A stretch of DNA of 64,000 nucleotides from Paracidobacterium acidisoli. Its GTDB lineage: Bacteria; Acidobacteriota; Terriglobia; Terriglobales; Acidobacteriaceae. The position numbers and the translations under genes are program-made. Where the stretch lies: contig NZ_QVQT02000001.1 of NCBI RefSeq assembly GCF_003428625.2, positions 434,001-498,000 of the forward strand. The letters are read 5' to 3'. Positions within the stretch are counted from its first letter, which is position 1. Each line of letters opens with the position of its first letter. The notes below the pieces were generated by a model. The model was not told the origin of the DNA, ran no database searches, and saw only the letters and a program-made list of their open reading frames with translations. Of this stretch, positions 8,719 through 16,283 are shown piece by piece.

Positions 8719-9294
8719 TCAGGCGCGCCCGGCAAAGTCGCGGGTCTCGGTCGATACGCGCACCTTGTCTCCCTCTTTGATGAAGGGCGGAACGCGGACC
8801 TCGATACCGGTCTCGAGGCGGGCCATCTTGGTGTCGCCGCCACTGGCGGAGCCTCCGCGCACGACCGGCTCGGCGTAGGTCACGCTCAGCTCGACGAACT
8901 GAGGAAGCTGCAGAGCGATAGGGTTGCCGTTGTAGCGGTGCACCTGGAGCAGAGTGCCGTCGACCAGAAACTCGAGAGCGTCGCCCACCATCGCCGGTGT
9001 CAGGGTGAGGGTCTCAAAGCTTTCCTGATCCAGAAAGTGCGAGCCTTCGCCGTCGCTGTAAAGGTAGGTCGCGGGAACGAGCTGGAGATCGGGCTCGCCG
9101 AACTTTTCCGTCGCTTTGAAGGTTTTGTCGAAGACGGCGCCGGTGAGGAGATTGCGCATCTTCAGACGCACCAGCGTCTGGCCTCCGCGGGCGGTCGGGG
9201 TGCTGACATCCGCGTCCATGCAGTAAAAGGGGGCGTTTTCAAACTCGAATACGGTCTTTCGCTTCACATTAAGAGCATCGATGAGTGCGGCCAT
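8719..9294 (-). CDS. Elongation factor P paralogue of the EfpL/YeiP type
   Basis: EF-P-family proteins bind the ribosome next to the P site and relieve stalling, above all on proline runs. The 191-residue protein has the three beta domains and ends GDKVRVSTETRDFAGRA, typical of EF-P. The domain I tip loop reads DVSTPTARGGQTLVR, like YeiP/EfpL (SPTARG), instead of the canonical PGKG that carries a modified lysine. The start MAALIDALNVKRKT at 9294 fits homology; the 11 upstream codons look spurious. Automated annotation would probably call this plain efp. Confidence 0.88.
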   Translation of the reverse strand: MAALIDALNVKRKTVFEFENAPFYCMDADVSTPTARGGQTLVRLKMRNLLTGAVFDKTFKATEKFGEPDLQLVPATYLYSDGEGSHFLDQESFETLTLTPAMVGDALEFLVDGTLLQVHRYNGNPIALQLPQFVELSVTYAEPVVRGGSASGGDTKMARLETGIEVRVPPFIKEGDKVRVSTETRDFAGRA

Positions 9295-9471
9295 AGATTC
9301 CAAAGGGCAGAGACTGCATGACGGCACAGTCCGGCCTGAGTTTATTTTCTGGATTCGCCTTCCAGTATAAAGTGAGGCCGCGCGCGCATCTCTGTTTCAT
9401 CACGGCAATACGCGCCGGCGATGGGGAAACTGATCCGTTATCAGATTTTCTGCTTCGAAAGGCGCTTTTCC

Positions 9472-9492
9472 TGAGTCCTATATACTGACTCA
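9472..9492 (+). promoter_or_regulatory. Putative promoter/operator of the efflux operon
   Basis: A -10-like TATACT (9481-9486) is flanked by the inverted repeat TGAGTC (9472-9477) and GACTCA (9487-9492), about 19 bases upstream of the HlyD start codon. The dyad around the -10 is what a repressor of an efflux operon would need. No good -35 match was seen and no regulator gene is adjacent. Confidence 0.35.
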
Positions 9493-9510
9493 CGGTTCCC
9501 ACGGATACGG

Positions 9511-10752
9511 ATGGCGAGAGCAAAGGCACGCAGAATCAATACGGCATGGATCTGGCTTATATCGGCCGTAGCGATCCTCATTATCTTTTATGCGGTTCAC
9601 CTGGCGACGCGCAGCCATCTTCCGATTCTGACCGCGGTGGCTTCGCGCAATAACCTCGAGACGCAGACGTCGACGAACGGCAAGGTCGAGCCGCAGGTCA
9701 ATTTTGAAGCGCACGCTCCGTTTCCCGGCGTGATCAAAACGCTGTATGTCCATGAAGGCGAGCAGGTTGCTAAGGGCAAGCTGCTGCTTTCGATGGATGA
9801 CACGGACGCGCGCTCGCGGGTAGCGACGGCGCTGGCGGCGCTGCGAACGGCCGAGGTGGGCTATCAGTCGACGGTGCAGGGCGGAACGCAGGAAGAGCGG
9901 CTGTCCCTGAACGGCGACCTCGAGAAGGCCCGCATCGACCGCGACCAGGCGCAGCAGGATGTGCAGGCGCTTCAGAAACTGCAGCTTACGGGAGCGGCGT
10001 CGGCCAGCGAGGTGAATGCGGCGAAGGAGCGGCTGGCGGCGGATAACAGCTCGCTGCAGGTTCTGCAGCAGAGAAAGTCGAACCGGTACGATCCGGCGGA
10101 TCTGGCGCGGGCGAAGGCCTCGCTCGACGACGCGCAGGCGGCGTATGCGGCGGCGCAGGAGCAGGTAAATCAGGCCAATGTGCGCGCTCCGTTTGCGGGG
10201 ACGGTGTACTCGCTGCCGGTGTCGGGCACGGAGTTTGCGCAGCAGGGATCGCTGCTGCTCTCGCTGGCGGATCTGGCGAAGCTGCAGGTGCGCGCCTACT
10301 TCGACGAGCCGGAGATCGGCCGTCTGAAGGTAGGCCAGCCGATCGTCATTCACTGGGACGCGCGGCCGACACGGGTGTGGCACGGCCATGTGCTGCGCGT
10401 GCCTTCGACGATCATCACGTACGGAACCCGCAACGTGGGCGAGGTGCTGGTCTCGATCGACGATGCCGATGGACTGCTGCTGCCCAACACCAACGTGCGC
10501 GTGACGGTGACGGTGGCGAGTCTTGCCGACGTGCTGACCATTCCGCGCGAGGCGCTGCATATCGAACAGGGATCGACCTATGTGTACCGCATCGATAACG
10601 GAAAGCTGAACCGCATTCCGGTGAATGTGGGCACGCTGAACCTGACCGAGGTGCAGATTACGAGCGGGCTGAAGGAAGGAGACATCGTGGCGCTGAGCAC
10701 CACGAACGGCCAGCCTCTCGGCGACGGACTGCCGGTGGAAGTGGTGAAATAG
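9511..10752 (+). CDS. HlyD/RND-type periplasmic adaptor (membrane fusion protein)
   Basis: This 413-residue protein has an N-terminal membrane anchor (about 13-31), a split biotinyl-lipoyl domain (GVIKTLYVHEGEQVAKGKLLLSMDD and NVRAPFAGTVYSL), a long alpha-helical hairpin between them, then beta-barrel and membrane-proximal domains. Such adaptors link an inner-membrane pump to TolC. It is first in a three-gene operon with a TPR protein (one-base overlap) and a TolC-like protein. No RND or ABC pump gene is present nearby. Confidence 0.9.
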   Translation: MARAKARRINTAWIWLISAVAILIIFYAVHLATRSHLPILTAVASRNNLETQTSTNGKVEPQVNFEAHAPFPGVIKTLYVHEGEQVAKGKLLLSMDDTDARSRVATALAALRTAEVGYQSTVQGGTQEERLSLNGDLEKARIDRDQAQQDVQALQKLQLTGAASASEVNAAKERLAADNSSLQVLQQRKSNRYDPADLARAKASLDDAQAAYAAAQEQVNQANVRAPFAGTVYSLPVSGTEFAQQGSLLLSLADLAKLQVRAYFDEPEIGRLKVGQPIVIHWDARPTRVWHGHVLRVPSTIITYGTRNVGEVLVSIDDADGLLLPNTNVRVTVTVASLADVLTIPREALHIEQGSTYVYRIDNGKLNRIPVNVGTLNLTEVQITSGLKEGDIVALSTTNGQPLGDGLPVEVVK

Positions 10753-11750
10753 TGAAGCTTTCCCCCCAAAAATCCTTACTGTTTCTGCTCTCCCTCACCT
10801 GGCCGGCGGCGGTTCTGGGGCTGCCTCAGGTAACGGCGGGACCGATCCGGTCTGATCTGAACTTCGGACGGGCCGATCAGGCGCTGGAGCGGCTGGACAA
10901 TGCGCTCGCCATCGATCACTCCGACGCCGAGGCCTATCACCTGCGCTGCCGCGTGCTGTATCAGGAGCAGCGCTGGGACGATGCGATTGCTGCCTGCCGC
11001 CGCGCGGTGGAGCTGGCTCCCGACAACAGCGAGTACCACCTGTGGATGGGCCGCGCATGGGGAGAAAAGGCCGACCGCGTCTCGTTTCTGCAGGCCTATA
11101 AGCTGGCGCACCAGGTGCGCGCGGAGTTCGAGACGGCGGTGCGGCTCGATCCGAAGAACGTGGATGCGCTCTCGGACCTGGGCGAGTTTGATGTGGACGC
11201 TCCGGCGATTGCCGGAGGCGGCCTGAGCAAGGCGGAAGTGATTGCCGGACAGCTCGATCCGCTGTCGGCCTCGGCCGCGCATCAGCTTCGCGCACAGATT
11301 GCCGAGCAGCGTAAGGATTATGCGCAGTCGGAGAGCGAGCTGCGGGCCGCGGTGGCGGCTTCTCCCGCGCCGGCGCATGCGTGGGCCGATCTGGCCTCGT
11401 TTTACCGGCGGCGGGGACGGCTCGACGACATGGTCGCCGCAATTCGCACCGCGGCCTCGCTGGCGCGGCACACGCGCAGCCGCAGCGAGAGCGTCGCGCT
11501 GACGGACGGCGCTTCCCTGCTCTTCCGGACGAACCGCGAGCCGGAGCTGGCGATTCAGATGCTGAACGAGTACCTGAGCTCTCCGGCGCAGTCGGAGGAG
11601 GCTCCGGCGTTTGCGGTGCGGACGCAGCTGGCTCTGCTGCTGCAGAAGCAGGGCGACCAGGAGGGCGCGGAGCGGGAGATTGCGATGGTACATGCTCTGG
11701 CTTCGGGATACCGCGACGGCAATCTGGCATCGACCAACACCGGGCGCTGA
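10752..11750 (+). CDS. Secreted tetratricopeptide-repeat protein
   Basis: The gene starts with GTG overlapping the last base of the adaptor stop codon, indicating translational coupling. The 332-residue protein has a signal peptide (LLFLLSLTWPAAVLG) and several TPR units, for example ALERLDNALAIDHSDAEAYHLRCRVLYQEQ and AIAACRRAVELAPDNSEYH. It probably acts in the periplasm as a scaffold for the flanking efflux components. This role is inferred from the operon. Confidence 0.8.
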   Translation: MKLSPQKSLLFLLSLTWPAAVLGLPQVTAGPIRSDLNFGRADQALERLDNALAIDHSDAEAYHLRCRVLYQEQRWDDAIAACRRAVELAPDNSEYHLWMGRAWGEKADRVSFLQAYKLAHQVRAEFETAVRLDPKNVDALSDLGEFDVDAPAIAGGGLSKAEVIAGQLDPLSASAAHQLRAQIAEQRKDYAQSESELRAAVAASPAPAHAWADLASFYRRRGRLDDMVAAIRTAASLARHTRSRSESVALTDGASLLFRTNREPELAIQMLNEYLSSPAQSEEAPAFAVRTQLALLLQKQGDQEGAEREIAMVHALASGYRDGNLASTNTGR

Positions 11751-11809
11751 GCGGGAAGACGGATTCGCGGCATCAGAACGAAAGGTAGAATCAGGTTTTA
11801 GCGGAAGGA

Positions 11810-13117
11810 ATGCGGTTGAAGAAATGGGCCTGCCAGATTGCGTTTGCCTGTACCCTGCTCGGCACTGCCGGAGCATCGGCGCAGATATCGCTTTTTACGG
11901 TGGTGGACCTTTCCGTAAAGAACAGCACATCGGTCCGGATGGCGGCGGCTGACGTGCGGCACGCGGCCGGCGCACTTTCGGAGACGAAGGACGCTTATGT
12001 ACCCAGCGTTAATCTGGGCTCGTCGGTCGGACCTCCGCCGTATGGGTTTCCGCTGGGCAATCCCGATATCTACGACCTGAATGCGCAGTCGCTGGTGCTG
12101 TCGTTTTCGCAGCCGGATTACATTCGCTCGGCGCGCAGCGCGCTGAAAGCCGCGGAGCTGAACCTGAAGGACGCGCAGGACCAGGTGGCCGCCGATGCGG
12201 CGACCGACTACATCGAGCTGGATCACGATCTGCAGTCGATTCGCGCACTGGATGAGGAGAAGTCGAGCGCCGAGAAGCTGGTATCGATCGAGCAGGACCG
12301 CGTGCAGGCCGGTGTCGATCCGCGCATGGAAGAGCTGCGGGCGGAGCTGATCTCGGCGCAGGTGGACCTGAAGCGGCTTCATCTGCAGAACGATGCGGAG
12401 CAGATGCGGCAGAAGATCGCGCACCTGACGGGGCTGCCGGGCGAGGGGCTGGAGACGCAAACGGCGACGATTCCTCCGGAGCCCACATTCGGCTCCGATA
12501 CAGGAAAAGAAGATGAGACGGCGCAGAACAATGCGGGCGTGGCGGCGGCGTTCGACAATGCGCAGGCGAAGCGCTACCAGTCGTTTGGCGACCGGAGACA
12601 GAACCTTCGCCCGAATATCGGCTTCGGCTTCAAATATCAGCGCTTTGCGAAGTTCGACAACTATGCCACGTACTATCACAACTTTCAGCAGAACAACCTG
12701 AGCGCGGGCGTGGAGATCACGCTGCCGATCTTTGACCGCTCGCTGAAGGCAAAGGCGGTACAGTCTGCCGCCGAGGCCGAACATGCGCAGGCACAGGCCG
12801 AACAGTCGCGCGACCTGCTCAGCGAGCAGCTGCTGGGGCTGCGCAAATCGCTGATGGAGATTGCGGCGCAGCAGAAGATCGCACGGCTGCAGAGCGAGCT
12901 GGCCGGAGAGCAGCTCAGGACGGTGAAGACGCAGCTGCAGTCGGGCAGCGGCTCGCCCAATGCGGCTCCGGTAACGCCCAAAGAGGCGCAGCAGGCGCAG
13001 ATCGAGGAGCGCCAGCGCTATGAAGACATGCTCGACGCCAACTTCCAGCTCGCCAAAGTGGAGATCGCGCTGATGCGCGCCACCGGGCAGCTTGCGAACT
13101 GGCTGCTGACGAAGTAA
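11810..13117 (+). CDS. TolC-family outer-membrane efflux protein
   Basis: This 435-residue protein has a signal peptide ending at ASAQ. It has two long helical repeats with TolC-like patterning (SARSALKAAELNLKDAQDQVAADAATDYIELDHDLQSI and LKAKAVQSAAEAEHAQAQAEQSRDLLSEQLLGLR). It should form the trimeric exit duct for the adaptor two genes upstream. A GGAAGGA site lies just before the ATG. Confidence 0.88.
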   Translation: MRLKKWACQIAFACTLLGTAGASAQISLFTVVDLSVKNSTSVRMAAADVRHAAGALSETKDAYVPSVNLGSSVGPPPYGFPLGNPDIYDLNAQSLVLSFSQPDYIRSARSALKAAELNLKDAQDQVAADAATDYIELDHDLQSIRALDEEKSSAEKLVSIEQDRVQAGVDPRMEELRAELISAQVDLKRLHLQNDAEQMRQKIAHLTGLPGEGLETQTATIPPEPTFGSDTGKEDETAQNNAGVAAAFDNAQAKRYQSFGDRRQNLRPNIGFGFKYQRFAKFDNYATYYHNFQQNNLSAGVEITLPIFDRSLKAKAVQSAAEAEHAQAQAEQSRDLLSEQLLGLRKSLMEIAAQQKIARLQSELAGEQLRTVKTQLQSGSGSPNAAPVTPKEAQQAQIEERQRYEDMLDANFQLAKVEIALMRATGQLANWLLTK

Positions 13118-13233
13118 ACCGGCTGTTTTTCAGACATTTGCGACAACCCACCGCGAGCTTTTCCGGGTACCGCTCTCAGCAACATTCGGGCGGCGCGGGG
13201 GCGGTCAGAATGGTAAACTAACAGGATAAACGC

Positions 13234-14712
13234 ATGCCTCTCAAGACACTGTTTCTGAATCCTCCTTCGTTCGAGAACTTCGATGGCGGCGCCAGCTCAC
13301 GCTGGCCGGCCACGCGCGAGATTGAATCCTACTGGTATCCGGTGTGGCTGGCGTATCCGGCCGGCATGCTGGAAGGCTCGCGGCTGCTCGACGCGCCTCC
13401 GCATCACGTTTCCGCGCCGGAAACCATCGAGATCGCGAAGGATTATGAGTTTCTGGTGCTCTTTACGAGCACGCCCGGGTGGACCGGCGATCAGAAGCTG
13501 GCCGAGGCGATCAAAAACGCCAATCCAAAGATTCGCATCGCCTTCGTCGGGCCGCCGGTGACCACCTCGCCCGATAAGGCGCTGAACGAGTGCCCGGTGA
13601 TCGACTTCGTGTGCCGCCGCGAGTTCGACTTCTCCGTCGTGGAGTATGCCAACGGCAAGCCGCTCGACGAGATTCTCGGCATCAGCTACCGGAAAGACGG
13701 CGCGATCGCGCATAACCCCGATCGTCCGCAGGTGGAAGACCTGGACGCGATGCCGTGGGTGACGGATATCTATCACCGCGACATGGACGTGACGAAGTAC
13801 AACGTGCCGTTCCTGCTGCATCCCTACGTCTCGCTTTATTCGACGCGCGGCTGCCCGGCGCAGTGCACCTTCTGCCTGTGGCCGCAGACGCTCTCGGGCC
13901 ATGCGTGGCGCAAGCGCTCGACCGACGACGTGGCCGCCGAGATGGCGCACGCGAAGGAGCTCTTTCCGCATGTGAAGGAGTACTTCTTCGATGACGATAC
14001 CTTCAACATTCAGAAGGCGCGCACGGTCGAGCTGTGCGCGAAGCTGAAGCCGCTGGGCCTGACCTGGTCCTGCACCTCGCGCGTGACGACGGACCGCGAG
14101 ACGCTGAAGGCGATGCGCGAGGCCGGATGCCGGCTGCTGATCGTCGGCTTCGAGTCGGGCGATCCGCAGATTCTGAAGAACATCAAGAAAGGCGCCACGG
14201 TCGAGCGCGCCCGCGACTTTGCGAAGGACTGCCACGACCTCGGCCTGACGATCCACGGCGACTTCATCCTCGGCCTGCCGGGCGAAACGAAGGAGTCGAT
14301 CCGCAACACGATCAACTTCGCCAAGGGGCTGGACGTGGAGACGATTCAGGTCTCGATCGCTCACGCCTATCCGGGCACCGAGTTCTACGACTTCGCGAAG
14401 GAAAACGGCTTCATCGTCAACAACGGCCAGATGGTCGACGAACAGGGCCATCAGCTTGCCCACATCGAGTATCCCGGACTGCCCAAGGAGTACGTGCTCG
14501 AGATGGTGCACCGCTTCTACGACGAGTACTACTTCCGCCCGAAGGCGGCGTGGCGCGTGGTGAGCAAGGCGATCATCAACCGCGACGTGCCGCGCCTCTA
14601 TCAGGAGGCGAAGTCGTTCCTGAAGCTGCGCAGCCAGCGCAACAAGCTCGTAAAGCAGAGCAAGGCGCAGAAGGCGTCGGAACCGGCGGCCACGGTCAAC
14701 GCAGGCGCATAG
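13234..14712 (+). CDS. hpnJ: Hopanoid biosynthesis radical SAM protein HpnJ
   Basis: This 492-residue protein opens KTLFLNPPSFENFDGGA, the HpnJ signature. An N-terminal B12-binding-like Rossmann half is followed by the radical SAM core, with the [4Fe-4S] motif C207-x3-C211-x2-C214 in GCPAQCTFCLWPQ. HpnJ is known to be required for the cyclitol-ether head group of bacteriohopanetetrol derivatives. AGGAT precedes the ATG and a -10-like TAAACT is at 13214-13219. It is followed by two half-transporter genes and lies apart from the main hpn operon at 18.4-25.8 kb. Confidence 0.9.
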   Translation: MPLKTLFLNPPSFENFDGGASSRWPATREIESYWYPVWLAYPAGMLEGSRLLDAPPHHVSAPETIEIAKDYEFLVLFTSTPGWTGDQKLAEAIKNANPKIRIAFVGPPVTTSPDKALNECPVIDFVCRREFDFSVVEYANGKPLDEILGISYRKDGAIAHNPDRPQVEDLDAMPWVTDIYHRDMDVTKYNVPFLLHPYVSLYSTRGCPAQCTFCLWPQTLSGHAWRKRSTDDVAAEMAHAKELFPHVKEYFFDDDTFNIQKARTVELCAKLKPLGLTWSCTSRVTTDRETLKAMREAGCRLLIVGFESGDPQILKNIKKGATVERARDFAKDCHDLGLTIHGDFILGLPGETKESIRNTINFAKGLDVETIQVSIAHAYPGTEFYDFAKENGFIVNNGQMVDEQGHQLAHIEYPGLPKEYVLEMVHRFYDEYYFRPKAAWRVVSKAIINRDVPRLYQEAKSFLKLRSQRNKLVKQSKAQKASEPAATVNAGA

Positions 14713-14823
14713 CTCCCGATCTTTCCTCGCGGCCAGCCGGCAATGCTGGCCGCTTTCCCTTTTCAGCGGGCGGATGATTCGTTTTCCGCCGCTGTGCATC
14801 CTGCTGACAGAGAGCTTTCACGC

Positions 14824-15258
14824 ATGACGCAGTCGACGATGACCCTCCGGCGCTATCTGGTCCTCGGCATCGTCACGCTTACCTCGTCGTGCGGAGATAC
14901 ATTTCTTGCAAAAGGGATGCAGGAGCTGGGCCCGGTCTCTCTGCACCAGCCGGCACAACTGATCCATGCGGTGCTGACGCCGTGGGTGGGCGCGGGCATC
15001 GTGCTGCTGATCGGCTTCTTCGCCTCGTACCTGACGGCGCTTTCGTGGGCCGATCTGACATACGTGCTGCCGGCCAGCTCGCTCGGCTACGTGATCATGA
15101 CGTTGCTGGCGCGCTTCTGGCTGCATGAGCATGTCTCGCCGCTGCGCTGGCTGGGAGTGGTGTTCATCACCGCAGGCGTGGGCTTCGTCACACGCGGCCC
15201 ATCTTATACGGCTCCGGAGACAGCGGATGTAAAGCCGGCGGAGGAGGTGCGCTCGTGA
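14824..15258 (+). CDS. EamA/SMR-like four-helix half transporter, first of a pair
   Basis: This 144-residue protein has four predicted transmembrane helices and the EamA half-unit pattern LTYVLPASSLGYVIMTLLARFWLHEHVSPLRWLGVVFITAGV. Single EamA halves such as ArnE/ArnF form heterodimers that flip lipid-linked sugars. The stop codon overlaps the start of the next, homologous-sized gene, as expected for a heterodimer. The frame extends upstream to 14743, but ATG 14824 fits the first helix better. Its place behind hpnJ suggests a hopanoid or glycolipid substrate, which is inference. Confidence 0.8.
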   Translation: MTQSTMTLRRYLVLGIVTLTSSCGDTFLAKGMQELGPVSLHQPAQLIHAVLTPWVGAGIVLLIGFFASYLTALSWADLTYVLPASSLGYVIMTLLARFWLHEHVSPLRWLGVVFITAGVGFVTRGPSYTAPETADVKPAEEVRS

Positions 15259-15656
15259 TGCAGGTGGCGCACCATGCCTCGGCAGCGGCGACGGCTGCAA
15301 TGATCGGCAGCGTTGTCTTCTGGGCGACGGCGGGCGATATTCTTACCGCCTCGGCGATGCGGCGGATCGGCGATCTGGATGCGGTGCGGGCCCGCAGCGG
15401 GCTGGTCGGAGCCATTCGCGCGGTGGTGACCGATCTGCACTTCGGCGTCGGCGTCTTCTGCCTCGCACTCAGCTTCTTCTCGCTGCTGTTTGCGCTCAGC
15501 CACAACGACCTGAGCCTGATCGGCCCGGCGGCCACTTCCCTCACCTTCGTGAGCAATGCGGCCGCGGCCAAATTATTTCTGAAGGAAAATGTCGACCGGC
15601 GGCGCTGGATGGCCGCGATCTTCGTCTGCATCGGCGTGGCGCTGCTGGCGCTCTGA
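15258..15656 (+). CDS. EamA/SMR-like four-helix half transporter, second of a pair
   Basis: This 132-residue protein has four predicted transmembrane helices ending LSLIGPAATSLTFVSNAAAAKLFLKENVDRRRWMAAIFVCIGVALLAL, the EamA C-terminal half pattern. ATG 15258 overlaps the preceding TGA by one base; a GTG at 15255 is the alternative start. It is expected to be the heterodimer partner of the upstream protein. Confidence 0.8.
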   Translation: MQVAHHASAAATAAMIGSVVFWATAGDILTASAMRRIGDLDAVRARSGLVGAIRAVVTDLHFGVGVFCLALSFFSLLFALSHNDLSLIGPAATSLTFVSNAAAAKLFLKENVDRRRWMAAIFVCIGVALLAL

Positions 15657-15673
15657 GATGATCCCGCCGTAAA

Positions 15674-15734
15674 AGCAGAAGGGCTGCGGCGCCCTTCGGC
15701 ATCAGCAGCCCTTCCGGTTGCGAGGCCTTCTGCT
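15674..15734. terminator. Nested hairpin between convergent genes
   Basis: AGCAGAAGG at 15674-15682 pairs perfectly with CCTTCTGCT at 15726-15734. Inside, AAGGGCTGC pairs with GCAGCCCTT (15705-15713); the two stems share bases, so they are alternatives. The position after the half-transporter stop suggests a transcription end, but there is no strong U tract. Confidence 0.5.
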
Positions 15735-15803
15735 CTGCCGCTGCGGCGAATGGTTCTTCGCAGACGCAGCGGAGACAGATGCCTCCCTGAAAAAACTTTC
15801 GCC

Positions 15804-16205
15804 TTACTCGCCCTCGACCACACGCGCCGGAGCGTACTTCTCGCCATGCTTGTTCTTTTTGTCGAGGCGGCCGGTGATCATCGCGCCGTACTGCACGGAA
15901 CGGAGCTGATAACCGCCGTCGCCGTCGCGGTCGAACTGCATGGCCACCTTGCTGGAGTCGGGGGAGGGATCACCGGGACCGAGCACCCAGGAGAAGTCGA
16001 CCTTGCCGGTGGGGTCGGTTACGACGACCGAATTGCGCAGCGGGCCGGCGTCGAGAATGTAGCGTCCCGGAGGGCACACCCTGCCGTTCGCGGTGAAGCT
16101 GAACGGAACGTTGAGAGCGCTCGATGCCATTGCCGAGGTTGCCGTGAAAGCCATTGCCGCCAGAACTGCGGGAGCCAGAACGAAGTTACGAATCGTCGAT
16201 CTCAT
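15804..16205 (-). CDS. Small secreted hypothetical protein
   Basis: This 133-residue protein has a clear signal peptide (LAPAVLAAMAFTATSAMA). The mature part, LNVPFSFTANGRVCPPGRYILDAG, looks like a small beta-sandwich family frequent in Acidobacteria genomes. It has no catalytic motif and I cannot assign a function. It is the gene nearest downstream of the large winged-helix/AAA regulator on the same strand, separated by about 80 bases. Confidence 0.7.
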   Translation of the reverse strand: MRSTIRNFVLAPAVLAAMAFTATSAMASSALNVPFSFTANGRVCPPGRYILDAGPLRNSVVVTDPTGKVDFSWVLGPGDPSPDSSKVAMQFDRDGDGGYQLRSVQYGAMITGRLDKKNKHGEKYAPARVVEGE

Positions 16206-16283
16206 GTCGGTGTCCTCCTGCTTACGGAAAGAACACTAACAACGCGGAAAAACGTCAGTCGTTAAATTGCCGTCCAGAAGTTG

